The position numbers and the translations under genes are program-made. A stretch of 64,000 nt of DNA, taken from positions 1 to 64,000 of the forward strand of contig WIXG01000227.1 in NCBI GenBank assembly GCA_009869945.1, given 5' to 3'. The notes under the pieces are model-generated. The model saw only the letters and a list, made by a program, of their open reading frames with translations. It was not told the DNA's origin and did not search any database. The stretch is from Mesaphorura yosii. Its lineage: Eukaryota; Arthropoda; Collembola; Poduromorpha; Tullbergiidae. Below, piece after piece: positions 44,901 through 57,770 of the stretch. Positions within the stretch are counted from its first letter, which is position 1. Every line of letters begins with the position of its first letter.

Positions 44901-47727
44901 CTATTTCAGTGTTTTGCGCTCAACAAATTTGGTCGTGATTCTCGAGAAGCACATCTGACTGTAAAAGGTGAGTTCTTATTCTCAATTTTCAAGTGCAATT
45001 CCCGTAAGTTCGGGGACAATCAAAACTAATCAAAATCGGAATTCCCTGGACTGTAGCTCACACACTTATCCACCAAGATGGCCGCCCGACAGATTCCGAA
45101 GTCGCAGCTGGCACGTCAGCAACGTTTCGTTGTGAGGCTGAGTCGGATCCATCACTGCCATTCCATGTCGATTGGTATGCCGATGGCGAACTGATCGACT
45201 TCGATAGACAACATCGCTTTGTCAAGATGCATGACAATTCTCTCGTAATCGACAAAACGACCGAGCAAGATTCTGGCACTTACGCTTGTGTTGCAAGAAC
45301 AGGTGAGTCGACACTTAATTATATATTTTTCTGAATTTTTCAATTCTGACTCTTGTGCTGACTTTCTCAGAGTACGACAATGCGACTGCTGCTGCTCAAC
45401 TTATCGTGCAAGATGTTCCGAATCGTCCAGAATTGATCGACGTTGACTGCGGCACGAACACAGCACGAGTTTCTTGGAGGCCTACAGGACATAATCATGC
45501 TCCGATCATGCATTACACCATTCAGGAAAATACAAGCTTCACTCCTGACTATTGGGGAATCTCTTTCAAAGATGTCCCAGCATCGGAGACAAGTTACACA
45601 GTAAAAATGAGTCCCTGGGCCAACTACACTTTCAGAGTGATTGCGAGAAACAAAATTGGGCCTTCACTGCCCTCAGCTCATTCCCGTGTATGCACCACGC
45701 CTGTAGCTGTTCCATACAAAAACCCGGAAAATGTTAAAGGAGATGGAACTGCGCCGAACAACCTTCGAATCAGCTGGGCACCGATGCCTGAAATCGAGCA
45801 CAACGGACCCGGCTTCAAGTATATCATTCAATGGAGGCAGGAGGACGATGGCTATACGGAATATCATACGAGAGAAATCACCGATTGGCGTGTGAGTGAA
45901 ATTATTGTGCCCGATCAGCCGACCTACCGACCGTACTCAATTCAAGTGCGAGCAGCCAATGCGATGGGTGACTCCACTGAGGGAACGACACCTATCAGGG
46001 GTTACTCAGGACAAGCTAGTAAGTTTCACGAAAGATCCCTTTCAAAGTTTTTGCTAAGAGTTTGCTTTTGTGCAATCTATAGAACCAACCGAGGCTCCGG
46101 CCAACTTCACGCTGTTGGACAAGATTGATGGCCGCACTGCTCTCGTATCTTGGAATGCCGTTTCTCCTCAAAGCCTAAACGGAAAGTTCGAAGGGTACAA
46201 AGTGGAAACTTGGACTGAGAACGATGGTGACGACAATGCACGGGAGATTCTTGTCAAGAATGATGTCACCAAAGCCGTTGTGGATAAATTGGTCCCATTC
46301 TCGCGAAACTTTTTGCGAGTTTTTGCTTTCAACACTGTTTATAACGGTCCTCCCAGCCGAGTAATAGAAGTGGTGACTGGTGAAGGAACGCCAGGACCTG
46401 TTGAATCTTTCGACGCATTTCCTTTGGGACCGGACTCCATTTATGTGAAATGGCAGAAGCCGGAACAACCGAACGGAATCCTTCGTGGATATTTTCTAAC
46501 CTGGAGCGAAGTGAGACAACAATATGCAGGAATCTTTTCGTGCGTTAGTTTACTATTACTATTTCTATTTCAGGTAAACGGCACACAGATCAAAACCGAA
46601 ACTGAGCGTACAAAGAACATCACCGATCCGACAAAGATCGAAGCAAAATTGCCACACTTGAAGAGATTGACCACATATCGAATTGGCATTGAAGCATACA
46701 CCGGAGAAGGCCGAGGCGATAGGTGCCCGGTTTAATAATGATTAATTAAGTCTAAAACCAGCAACTGCGATGGCTAACCAGTGCCTTGTTTTTACAGTCG
46801 ATTTACCGAGATGCGAACGCTTGAGGGACCCGCCACCATAATTTCAGTCCCCAGATTTCGGTGGGATCATGAGCCAGTCGAGAACGGAGTCACAGGGATC
46901 AAGGTGATCTGGCTACCGACAACTGATGGTGAAGGCAGACCTGGGGACCAGTTCTTCGTCAAGTACAAGTTAGTCAAGAGTGAAGAACTTCCATCGATTT
47001 TGAAATGTAATAACATTCGTTATGTTCGCGAAATAGGAAATTTGGCTCCGGCACTTTCCTGGAAACTGAGATCGTGACAGACGAAGATTTTACAATTGTT
47101 CGTGGGTTGGACCCTGATGAAGTTTACATATTCAAAGTGGTAGCACTTGATAGCGGCAATCCTGAAGCTCGAAAAGAGAGCAAAGAGGAAGAAATTTACA
47201 CAAAATATCCTGGTAAGTTTAGTATTTAATGCGTTGAAATGTCGCATCCGCAAATTGATCCTAATTCGAAATGTTCTCCCAGACGGACCTTCCGTTCAGC
47301 CGAAGGAAGCTGCTGGCCCAGCTGCGAGCTGGTTTATTGGGCTCATTGTGGCGTTGGCGTTCTTGTTGCTCTGCCTAATTTTGATCTGCATTGTGAAACG
47401 AAATCGTGGAGGCAAATATGCTGTATACGAGCGAGAAATTGCTCACGGGCGACATGAATTCGATGATGGAGGTTTTCGGGAATTTTCCCAACCGTAAGTT
47501 TCTTACTGCAGTCATTCATTTAACGGATTGTAAAATAAAGCCTCTTACTTGCTCGTAGATCTGGTCGAAGCTCAATGATGGACTCATCATACCGACCACA
47601 AGAGTCTGACACTGACTCCATGCAAGGCGACGAAGCTGCCAAGTTCACAGAAGACGGTTCATTCATTGGCCAGTATGGAGTCAAAAAGAAATCTGAACTT
47701 CCTTCTCCAACTGCCGCATATGTCTAG
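41992..47727 (+). CDS. Nrg: Neuroglian (L1-type cell adhesion molecule)
   Basis: Fifteen exons (41992-42064, 42276-42454, 42515-42911, 43825-43996, 44064-44251, 44336-44611, 44689-44967, 45057-45302, 45371-46018, 46083-46510, 46574-46722, 46798-46968, 47037-47212, 47283-47493, 47559-47727) all agree in phase and give 1253 residues, typical of neuroglian. Order: signal peptide; six Ig domains (for example GQYQCFAYNELGVA, GTYFCEADNGMGQ, GNYGCNASNSLGY, GLFQCFALNKFG, GTYACVARTE); five fibronectin III domains from about 612; a membrane helix (about 1141-1165); and a cytoplasmic tail with the ankyrin-binding FIGQY at 1233-1237. Role: homophilic adhesion, axon guidance and septate junctions. Intron 3 (about 0.9 kb) holds a retroelement remnant on the opposite strand. 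Only one tail version is visible. A distant AATAAA near 48415 may end the transcript. Confidence 0.95.
43093..43696 (-). mobile_element. Penelope-like retroelement remnant (GIY-YIG endonuclease region)
   Basis: The minus strand of neuroglian intron 3 encodes a Cys-rich stretch with SENVVYMVSCSSCKDLSTYS, CHVGSTSDVHSRVCGHL, then IENFVKYKLDPDSFRQDSH. In the C-terminal endonuclease of Penelope-like elements, the GIY (here VVY), the Cys pair and the YxG (here CHVG), then R...H, come in this order. After a frame break near 43245 the text FWRNCRTVPTGRVAKIG resembles the W...LRTVxPxGLN end of those endonucleases. No reverse transcriptase was found, so this is a 5'-truncated dead copy. Alternative: a nested host gene with a similar domain. 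Confidence 0.5.
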
Positions 47728-49551
47728 TTCATTCTCAATCGAGCTATGAGCAACCGCCGCTGCTTTTCTGCATAATACTTATCGTTTGACAACACTACTG
47801 CCGCCAAACATGATATAGTTGTTAATTTTGTTAAATAGTCCTAAGTTACTCATTCAGTCGTGATTATTTTTGTTTTGAGTCAAGAACAACGAATACTTTG
47901 TTTTATCTTACCAAAGACCTGCTGTACTTTAATAATTGGTTCTTTAATGACTTTATGTCCATGTCTGTAATACCTAATCTGAGTTAGTCAAATGCAACTT
48001 ATGCTGTAAGTTATTTAGAAAGAGAATAGCGAGCAGCTAGTTAGAATTAGAATTTTGGTTACCGTCTTCGTATTCTTAACTCAACTAAGTTAACTGCAAT
48101 GAAAGGTAGGCAGCTTTGTGCTTTATTTTGTTCCTTAACTTATACAAGGCAATGGCAGCTTTCAGATACGATTTTCTACTGCAACGTTTTTTAATACAAG
48201 TACGCAAGCAGTTAAGCATAAGCACAATTTCTAGCACTTGTTGTAATGTATCTCTGCTAATTGTTGAATCTCACCGTCATTTTCTACTGCTGCTGGATGC
48301 TGGATACTCTAATGCGTAAGGACACGTCTTACCGTTGCTTGTGTAAAATTCAAAATTGTGAGTGCCTCATGAAGACAGATTATAATCATTATAATTCTGC
48401 AAAATGCTATGAATGAATAAAAATTACGCGCAGCTGTTTTTTACCTTAAAGCTAATTTGGTCACACTTCACGAATTTTATACGAAGTACTTCCTCCAACA
48501 CCACGAGAACTTCTAGACATCCGGTTGTTGGAGAAAGAATACAATAAATTCTAAACGGTAAACGATCAAGCCCAAATCCACAATCCTGTTATTTGTCTCA
48601 TAAATCTATTGCCAATTATTTCATCACCTTGAAAGGCAATTCATAAATTTCAAAGCTCAAGAGTGTAAATGAGACCGTATTTCTTCGTCATCCGTTTATC
48701 TATCCACCAGAAGTTCAAAGGTCAGGGTTGCAATCCCAGCATCACGTTTTATGGCCGTATTGAAGGCTGTGCATCGCACCTGCAGCACGATGTTCCCTAT
48801 AAAAACGAGCCTTGAATTCTTGTATCTGACCAACGAAAAGTCGCTAAACGAACAGTGGTAGTAGAGACATAAGGCGTACTCAGACGTGCTTAGCAGTTGA
48901 GTAGTTGAGTACTCGAGCACTTTGGCAAATCGATCTGCGCAAGTGCCAATGGAAAATTCATGAGTTCAATTTGGCAGAATTTGAGCAGAAACTGAGTATA
49001 TTTGACTGGTGTGAGATAATTTATTCGTGCTAATTTTACGACCTAGCCCTTCCCACGAATGCCCAACAACTCTGGAGGAAGAGGAGCCATTAGTGCCAAT
49101 GGATCCTTCGCGCTCCCATGACAAGTCACTTGTATTACTACGTTGCCAGCGATTTGGGCTCGCGATTCATGAGATTCACGGCTTACTTATCTATGCTCCA
49201 GCTCCCATGTTCCATATTGAAGACTACCCTGAGCTCAGAACTACTTTCATACTTTGTTTTCATAAAATAAAAAAAGACGCGCAAATGGACTCGAGGTTTG
49301 AACAGTATTTGTGATGTTCCAACAAAAGTTCGTTCCATTACATCTAACTTGTCATTCATTAACAAATCCCTACTTTAGCAGTGCAAAAGCAAGTTACGTG
49401 AGTCACATTCTTCGTAGTAGTTCGTCAGGTGACCTGGGGTGTTTTCAGCATTTTCATTGATTCTATCGTTAATTATCACCATTTGTATTGGTCTCACCGG
49501 CGTTACATTTACTCTGGCCTGTAGGTGGCTGACGTAAGATAACTCCATGGA
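47728..49551. other. Gap between neuroglian and DGCR6
   Basis: Probably includes a long neuroglian 3' region ending near AATAAA at about 48415. Open frames at 48696-48920 (minus) and 49027-49314 have no clear features or normal start; the latter begins with GTG. No gene claimed. Confidence 0.35.
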
Positions 49552-50368
49552 ATGGAGGCTGCGCCTGGAGAAGTTGACCAACAACAGGCTCAGGCTCTTC
49601 AGAATCGACTGTACTTCATCGTGGAGAACCTCCAAATGATGGCGAAAGACATTCCAGAGTAAGCACAAAAAATCCCAAAGCCACCTATTTACTGACTTGC
49701 TTGAAATAAACGAAATCGAAAAAAAGCTTCTGGATTTCATGCTTTGCATTTCGCACTCCATAGAAAGTACCAGCAGCGAATTTCTGTGGAGCTCTTATCG
49801 GGATTAGCAAATACGTTGCTCCATGGAGTGATATTCGAAATCGTACAAGGACTGAAGGAAATCCAAGATGTCACTGAAAAGCAGGTCTACCAATCCCGAC
49901 TTCAACTTATGGAAAAGCAAAGAGGTATAATGTTACACACGGTCTGACTTTCTCATTTAATGCCCGTTTCATTGGCATCGTTTGAATCGTTTCATATTTG
50001 CAGTTGATCGCCAATTGCTCAGGGAAAAGAGAAAAAGCACTGCTGAATGTAACGCCAAGATGCAAGTTCTTGTCCAGCAGCAGGAAGAAGAGCTGAGGAA
50101 GCATGACATGAAGGTGCTACTGCATATGGATCAGAAACTCATTGACCAACAGCAGATGCTGGAAAAAGCAGGAGGTAAGGTCTGGCGTCTGGAGACACGG
50201 CCAAAACGACAAAATTTCGTTCCGATGTCCATTAATTGCCTTCGTTACTTTGCAGTTCCTGGCTTCTACGTGACGAACAACCCTTCAGAAGTGGCTGTTC
50301 AAATGTACCTGCTCGACTTCATAGTGAAACTAAGCAAAATGGAGTTGCCAGCTGTCAAGTTGGAGTGA
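49552..50368 (+). CDS. gdl: DGCR6 family protein (gonadal protein gdl homologue)
   Basis: Four exons (49552-49658, 49764-49924, 50004-50174, 50256-50368) join in phase to 183 residues. The family blocks are clear: KYQQRISVELLSGLANTLL, GVIFEIVQGLKEIQDVTEKQ, MDQKLIDQQQMLEKAGVPGF, YVTNNPSEVAVQMYLLDFI. Long charged helices between them predict a coiled coil. The start at 49552 is preferred to the ATG five bases upstream, which is out of frame. DGCR6 in mammals and gdl in Drosophila are small conserved proteins of poorly known biochemical role; mammalian DGCR6 interacts with GABA-B receptor trafficking. AATAAA follows at about 50471. Confidence 0.9.
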
Positions 50369-53300
50369 TGGTCTGATGGTCAAAGTTGTGAAGAGTAGGA
50401 GTCAAACATTGTGGTCTCTGATTTATAACTTTTGTAATTTATTGAAACTTTATGGCTTGTTAATCAATGAAATAAAACCTTAATCGTATGCGCACCTTTA
50501 GCATTAATTCCACAGTGCATTGAAGTGCCGCATGCATAAATCCACGACACACGCAGCCTAATGAGATTAAGGAGTCAATGGCAAGCGGATTCTGTCTCCG
50601 TCACACGAGCGGTGTGGTGTGATACAAGCGTGAAGCGTATGTGGAACAAGTGAGAGTCTTGATCTGGTTTAAATCTGTGCACATAAGCGGCCTCATCTTG
50701 TTAGTTACCGTGCAGGCCAACTTGCGAGTACGAGTCAAAGCATGGTGAAGAAGTGAGAGTTAACACAGTCTGCATAGAAGGTTAAATGGGGATAAAAGAA
50801 ATTGAGATTTTGAGAAATTGAGAGTATGTATTGAATCCATTTTAAATTGAGGCAACTAGGACTCTTGCTTCAAGCAGCATAGCGCAAAGCGGCAGAGGAA
50901 TCTCGGACACGACGACGACGACGACGACAAAAACATCCTGCAACGAACCAACAACACATTTTCTGCGCTGCAGAAAGTGAGAGTACCGTTAAATACAGCG
51001 TTAAAGCATGCGTGTGCTGTGCCGTATTTATTTTTGGGCCTGTGGCCTGGCCTGGCCTGAAATACTTTGGCAGAATAACCTTAGCCTGGGCACAAGACAC
51101 AATTGACCAAAAAAGAAAAATAAGGACATGTTATTTGCATAATTACGCCATCGAAATTGCATTACATCATCGCCGTGTTTGCACTTGCAAGGGCCGAGCA
51201 GAGAAATCGGACCCAATTGCAGTCCACAACAATACAAGGCACAAGAATGCAGTGTCCCAAGCCTGAATAGACTCTGCTGCATTGTTGCTGCACTGTTACA
51301 CATATTTTTTGTGGAAAAAAGATTTCATTTCCTCCACTGAGTCCAATTTGGACTTTTACACTCTCACTCGAGGAACGGCAGGCATGTCAGTCCTTTTCCA
51401 ACCACTACAATGAGGTCAGTTATATAACAAGCAACAATGCAGCCAGGGATTTCTCTTAAACTCTCTCCATCTTGATACAGCACTCAGTTATGTAATAGTG
51501 TACTGCGTCACAGACGCCGGTGCTCCGTCTTACATAACTTTCCAATTGTTGATGTTGTACAGCCTGAGTTATGCAACGATTGTTGTGTGGGTTTCCTTGT
51601 TTTTAACTTTTGCGCAGTGCATATGCAAATGCAGTGTCTTATTATGCAATTGCCAATTAATTGCATACATTCTTGCTATCCCATGCCAGTGCTGTCACAA
51701 TTCGCAAATCTTGAGACCCACTCCCACTGCGAGCTATGCATTACAATGCAAAGGCAGCAGCAGCAGGCCAGGGATTTGAACCACTTTCGATTTCTCGAGT
51801 GTCGAGACGCTGCCGCTGTCTGCCTTGCGATTTTCTTCCCAACCAACCTCAGGAATTAATGCACGCTGCTCAGTTTGAATCTTGCTGCTTCTGCCTTGCA
51901 GTCGTGAACTGCAAAGTTAACTCTTCCAATTGAGAATTGAGGCCTGCATTGCATGAGCTTTTGGGGATAAAATGAAAGTGCACAAATTCACAACAATGTA
52001 AAGTACACGAGAGGCGAGAGACAAGTATGCACGCTGCACGTTTCTGTTCTGTGTGTCATTTTGTTGTACATTGTTGCAGTATAAGTAAGTAGGAGTTTGA
52101 CAGTTCATCGAATCATTGCGCTTGCATTTGCTTTGCAAGGCACATGAGGACTTGAAGTTGGAAGAGTTCATTTCATCCTTTTCGGAAAGCGTTGCAGATT
52201 TGACAGTTTTGCGTAAAATCATAATAAAGTCGATTCTGTGTCAAAGATTAACGGAGACGAAGAATGAACTCGTCCAATTGCTCGCTGAAAACACGAGGAG
52301 ATTAGCGTCAGTCGTTGACCAGCCGCCACCGCAGACGGATCACTTGTAATAAGAGCCTTGTCGTATGCAACTCGAAAAATTGGAAGATACTCAGATTTTA
52401 TTAAAACACCGTAATTTTGGCAATTATTCCGCAACAGTCAAACAGATTTAATGTGATAAAAGTTGATAGAAATAGAATCTAGATATATACTTGCTTGAAT
52501 ACTCTTCGTCAAGTTTAAAATCACGAATTAAGTGATGTTTATCTTACCGAGTATGCGTGTATCGAGTATACAAGCGTCGTAGTACAAGGCAAAACAATTC
52601 GAAGTATTTCAATTTTCTTTAAGAGTACAGCGTAGCGGTGGCTTATCAAATATTTGCAATACAATTTGCAATTGAATCACACGCGGAAGCTTAGCGATAG
52701 CTTTGGTTAGACTTGAGAATTAGTTTAAGTGAAGCACTCAGTTCAGGTTCATTCATCAGATTGGCAACGAGCGGAGCGTAAATCACGATGACCGAAAGAC
52801 CCCTCAATAAATATGATTAATGCCCTTATCTATGTACAATTAACTAATCAACAACCAAACTTAGGACACACAACTTAAGTTAATTAACAGGTTACAACGT
52901 GTTCAGCTGCTCAGTTAACTTATACTGAATAACGAATATAAAACACAACAAATACTTAATATTATAGTTAAATGCATGTACGTAGACAAATTGGACTTGA
53001 TTGAGTGGAAACGTTACATAAAAATATGTTGGACACAAATTGATTGGCTGGCGCAACTTCAAATTCTGCAACGTGCCGAAGCGATACCCTTCCTTTCTGC
53101 AAAATCGTTGCTGGCTGCAGCAATGGCTGTTTTAGTCGAGTCTGATCTGGACCACTTGTGAGAATTGTGATTTGGTTTAGTTAAGTAAAGCCTGTTATCT
53201 ACGGAATATTTTTCCACGTTCAATTTCAGTCTGCCTTCTTTTCAATCCCATTCTTGTGTTCTGCATTGGCATGCCTTGCTGGCGAGTATGTGCTCCCACT

Positions 53301-53439
53301 TCCCTTTGCTGCAGTTGCTCCATAACTCGATGCTGAATTGTTTATCTTGGTTAAGTTTATGAGCTTGTACATACCATAGTATGCTGGTTGAGAGAAATAT
53401 GAAATATGAAATTAATAAATGAATTTGAAATGACGAGTC
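50369..53439. other. Gap between DGCR6 and the acyltransferase
   Basis: About 3 kb, AT-rich, with a CGA trinucleotide run near 50908-50928 and a possible lone exon at 52097-52349. No other supported feature. Confidence 0.35.
52097..52349 (+). CDS. Possible orphan terminal exon, helical protein
   Basis: After an acceptor-like GACAG at about 52096, one frame reads FIESLRLHLLCKAHEDLKLE, EFISSFSESVADLTVLRKII, then CQRLTETKNELVQLLAENTR, stopping at 52349. The amphipathic, charged pattern looks like real helical protein, not noise. No start or upstream exon was found in the preceding 1.7 kb, and the polypyrimidine tract is weak. It may be the last exon of an unidentified gene, a relic, or chance. 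I do not recognise it. Confidence 0.25.
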
Positions 53440-54982
53440 CTACCAATTGACAGGTTTACCTGCTGCGATCAACCCAAGTCCGATTCCAATGTAAACGTAC
53501 GAGCCTGAAGTGAAGAGTCGCATCAGACAGTAGAAAAGTACAAATATGATCGCAAAGCACCAAACAAGCATGTTAATCAGCGAGTAAGGGCGTCTTGGCT
53601 GTTCGAAGTACTGAAAGTTCCTGTATTCTTCAATGTTTTTGTTCGGATTGAAGTCCCCAGTTTCCAAGTAATTGTCCAATACTCTATCCTATAAGTGAAT
53701 ATGAGTCAGCAAAAAACTGACGTATGAAGGCCGAAATGTGCAACAGAGCAGTACCTTCTGCTGATAATGCTTTTGCAGCCATGCAGCCATTTCTTCTGGA
53801 TCGTCGGGGATGTCAGTCAGCGGAATTCGTCGCATCAGCAAACAACTGTCAAGCGCTCTTCCGTTCAACAAATTGAAGACGGTTGGCTCTGGCTTGCTGT
53901 TCCTAAAAATATTAAACCCGGTTCAACTAAGTAAGCAGAAATTATGATAAATTTTGTAGCCTACTTTTTGAATGCAACAGTCACGTCATAAATGGCTGGA
54001 ACACCTCCTGCTTTAAGGTGTGGTATACTTCCAACAAAGCCTCTTGTTCGCGGAAGCAGATGATGTTTCAGTTCTGGAAGACCTTTCTGACGGGCGACAG
54101 CCATGCTCGCCTCGTGTTTCTCCTTCGTAAATCTTGTGCCCTCCGGGAACATGCACAGCTGCAATTACCAACCATTAAATTTCATAAACAGTCTCATTTC
54201 ATTGCCTGATTTCATGTTCAATGGTTTGCTTACCCAAAATGAATCTGGATATTGTGCCAGGCGCGTCAGCTGGTATCCTAGACTTTCCTTGTCCTTCTCC
54301 CAATTGCGTTCCAGGAAAACCATTTCTTGAAATATCCATGACCATCCCAAGACTGGTGCGTACTGGAGAACTCGTTTAGCGTATACTCGAGCGTTCTAAT
54401 GAAATCAAACACGATTACATTATATTTCAACCGTAATCTATATAGATTACACTTGGCATAGGTAGAACTTACCCCAAGTATTTTGGCCCTTTCACAAATC
54501 ACCCATCCAACTAACCAATCCGTCTCATAGCAATGATTCAGTAGAAGCAGAGCGTGCTCCTTGCCAAAATACTGGTCAACTACTTTGGGGTCAGCGTAAA
54601 GCTTCACCTTTGTTCCACTCCACCATTCCACAAGGAATACAATCTCTGCAGCAAAAACAGTCAACCAGCCATTACAAAATGTGTAAATGGTCTTCATTAG
54701 AAGTTATGAAATTTCCAAGTTTAATCACTCACGAGAGTTCATCGCGTAAGTCACGTAGTAATTGATCTTCCGAAATAGTGTAGCATTCCACGGTTTAATC
54801 AGAATGAACATGAGAAGCTGAACAAAATTGACCACTAGTCCGGTGGTGATGAACGTAATGGCCAAAACTAGGTGACTGAATACTTGCTCTTTCGCCCAAG
54901 ACCATAATGATTGGTCAACTTCAGCCAGACCAGTAGTGCCATTCTTTGGCTTAATGTTGCTGTTGCCGTTACGGCTCTCCAT
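53440..54982 (-). CDS. 1-acyl-glycerol-3-phosphate acyltransferase, AGPAT3/4 type
   Basis: Six minus-strand exons (54982-54733, 54645-54473, 54395-54234, 54158-53965, 53902-53755, 53688-53440) join in phase to 391 residues, near AGPAT3/4 (376-378). Catalytic motifs: NHx4D at residues 120-126 (NHCYETD) and EGTR at 201-204 (FPEGTRFTKEKHE). Also LVEWWSGTK, KHHLLPRTRGF, RRIPLTDIPDD, and a C-terminal pair of hydrophobic segments (LINMLVWCFAIIFVLFYC). An N-terminal membrane helix (LVLAITFITTGLVVNFVQLL) anchors it. It acylates lysophosphatidic acid to phosphatidic acid in ER or organelle membranes, feeding phospholipid synthesis. The N-terminal about 30 residues are unlike vertebrate forms. Confidence 0.92.
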
Positions 54983-56025
54983 GATTGCCTAAATGAAAGT
55001 CGCAATCATCAATCTCAAGCCACGCATGAGCGATAGAACGAAGAACCGATGTTTAACAATTGACTTACGCATGCATGAGCTTATGACTTACCGATTGGCT
55101 TGATATTCTTCACCTGTCTGGTAAAATAAGTTCGATGGGTGCAGAATTAGCGATTCACATACTAATTATCAATTGTCAGCGGCAATGGAAGTTTAAGTCT
55201 CATAGGTAGCGAGTTGCGCAGGAAGTTTAGTTGACGTTATTTAGCTGCAGTTGCAGATTTGCACTGGAAGTTTACAAGTCAGAAGTCAAAAGTCTGTTTA
55301 TTGCAGAGTTCGCAAAAACAAAGATCACATTGATTGAGTTGAATCACATTCAAGTGAAGGTTCTTAAACTATGATTACGATTAAGATTAGGAAGCGGAGG
55401 GTTGAGAAGTCAAGCATTTAGCACAAAGTTCAATCTTAACCTGTTAGCACTTTAGTACGTTGTATGGATATACTAATACTAATTACGAACTACACAATTA
55501 CAATTAGGCGTAGTTAGCTCTGTCATGTGTAGAGTGGAAGTACGTACAAAACCTGCCTATGAATTTAAATGGTGCGAGTAAGATCTCAAGGATGTGGATG
55601 AGGACTTGTCATCACGCAGTGGTAGAAATACCAGCAGGACCAGCGACCAGCATGAGTCCATCAGCCAGACGAGTCTCATCGCACGTTGCAGCATTGCACT
55701 ACGGACATTGAAATCATTACGAAACAAGATCACATTCTTGAATCATTTTTTATCAATAATTCCAGTCATTCATTCGCTGTTCAGACGAACACGCCAGCTG
55801 CTGGTGCTGATATCCTGTTCCTAGTTTTTGTACTGTGCTAAGTGCAAAGTGCTCAGTGAACCCCAATAATTAGAATTTCCTTCAAAGACTAACCTTGCAA
55901 CTATAAGCCTTGGTTATTCGCACTCGCACCATATTTCATCGTCGACAAGTGTGACGACCCTATCACACGAGACCAGATTGTCGCGCAATTGAAGAACAAG
56001 CTGTTCGCGTTCATCTTCTTAATTT
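54983..56025. other. Divergent interval between acyltransferase and tyrosyl-tRNA synthetase
   Basis: Must hold both promoters and leaders. No TATA box obvious; no coding frame supported. Confidence 0.4.
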
Positions 56026-57770
56026 ATGGAGAAAGGTATGGAGAACTTAGCAGTTAATGGTGCCCATCAACCTACAAATGGAGCCAGCAGTCAGAATGGC
56101 GATGGTCCGAGCCCAACTTCCGCCATTGTGTTAACGCCGGAAGCACAAGCTAAGAAGCAACTAATTACAAGAAGCTTGCAAGAAGTTCTAGGCGAAGATA
56201 GGCTAGATGCCATTCTTCAAGAACGCGATCTCAACGTAAGTTAACAAAAGTTCTTTTCTTATTAGTCATTCGAATAAAATTAACATGTGCATAATCTTGT
56301 CATTTGCGTACAGATTTATTGGGGAACAGCGACAACGGGAAAGCCGCACATCGCATACTTCGTACCAATGTCCAAGATTGCAGATTTTCTGCGAGCTGGA
56401 TGTCACGTGTCGATACTTTTCGCTGATTTGCACGGGTACCTTGATAACATGAAGGCACCGTGGGATCTCCTCATGTACCGAACGCAATACTACGAAGAAT
56501 CCATTAAAGCAATGTTGATTTCCATTGGCGTGCCGCTGGACAAGCTAAAGTTCGTCAAAGGTTCAGACTACCAGTTCACCAAGTAGGGGCATTCAACCTT
56601 TTCTTAAACTTAATCTCTTAAAGAAATTAGTCTCACATACTTCCTCTTTTGATTTTTGCATAACCGTTCATCAATTTCAGAGAATATACGATGGATGTTT
56701 ACCGCCTATCATCGATGATCACAGAGCACGACGCACAGAAGGCGGGCGCAGAAGTTGTAAAACAGACAGAGCATCCGCTATTGTCTGGTCTTTTGTACCC
56801 AGGTTACTTATTTTTAACTCGTCTAGACGTCTAGAAGATAAAAGGATATTGAACTTCGTGATATCTTTACCATTTCCTCAATGCACTCAGGTTTGCAAGC
56901 GCTCGACGAAGAGTATTTAAAATGCGACGCACAGTTTGGAGGAGTCGATCAGCGAAAGATATTTACATTTAGTGAGAAATATTTACCACAACTTGGTTAC
57001 ACAAAAAGAATTCATCTGATGAATGCAATGGGTAAGAACTAAGATGCGAAGTGCGTTGATTTATTCTCATTCATTCTAATCGGGTCACCTGTGCATTTAG
57101 TTCCTGGACTTGCTGGTGGCAAAATGTCCTCATCAGAAGTCGATTCCAAGATCGATCTACTCGATGGTCCAGACGTTGTGAAAAGAAAACTGAAGAAAGC
57201 GTTTTGTGAACCCGGAAACATCGTAGACAATGGATTGCTGGCATTCGTAAAGCATGTACTATTTCCCATCTTCTGTGAGAAAGAATCTTTCGTTGTGGCA
57301 AGGAAAGAAGAATACGGAGGAGATATGTCATTTACGGCTTACCAAGCGCTGGAAGAAGCATTCGCAAAGGAGGTCAGTTGAAAAGAGAAAGTCGGCGCTC
57401 GAACCCATTAATTACGCTATCTCTCCTAATCCTGTCTAGGAAGTACATCCGGGTGACCTGAAAGCAGCCGTTGGAAGCTACATCAACCGATTACTTGCTC
57501 CAATCAGGCAACGTTGGGAGGAACATCCAGAATTGAGGGAAATTACCGAAAATGCTTACCCCGAACCGAAGAAACAAGGTTAGTAAGTATATGGGCACAC
57601 TTTTATCCACAACTTCGGAACCTGCAGAGTCTAATGAAGTTTTGTTTTTCTGTTTAGTTGTGACGAAAGAGAAAAAGAAGAAAGGCAAGCAAGAGAAGCA
57701 AAACAGTAAAGCCGGGCAATCACCATCGGGAGACGCTTTGCCGACGAAGGAGCCGTCAGTATCATCATAA
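56026..57770 (+). CDS. Tyrosyl-tRNA synthetase, cytosolic, lacking the EMAPII-like domain
   Basis: Seven exons (56026-56235, 56314-56582, 56681-56802, 56891-57031, 57101-57372, 57440-57578, 57658-57770) join in phase to 421 residues. The class I catalytic core is complete: the HIGH-like PHIAYF (about residue 82), the acceptor region [14 protein letters not shown], and the KMSKS-like KMSSS at 255-259, then the anticodon-binding part ([17 protein letters not shown]). It charges tRNA-Tyr in the cytosol. The protein ends soon after YPEPKKQ with a Lys-rich, then Ser/Pro tail ([18 protein letters not shown]). Vertebrate and fly enzymes continue for about 170 residues as an EMAPII-like tRNA-binding domain; none was found before the next gene at 58378. 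There is an N-terminal extension of about 35 residues rich in Asn, Gly and Ser. Confidence 0.93.

Noticed and set aside
49027..49314. Plus-strand frame with mixed charged text
   Set aside because: Starts at GTG after a stop, no family feature, no support by splicing.
50908..50928. CGA trinucleotide run
   Set aside because: Short microsatellite of no evident function.
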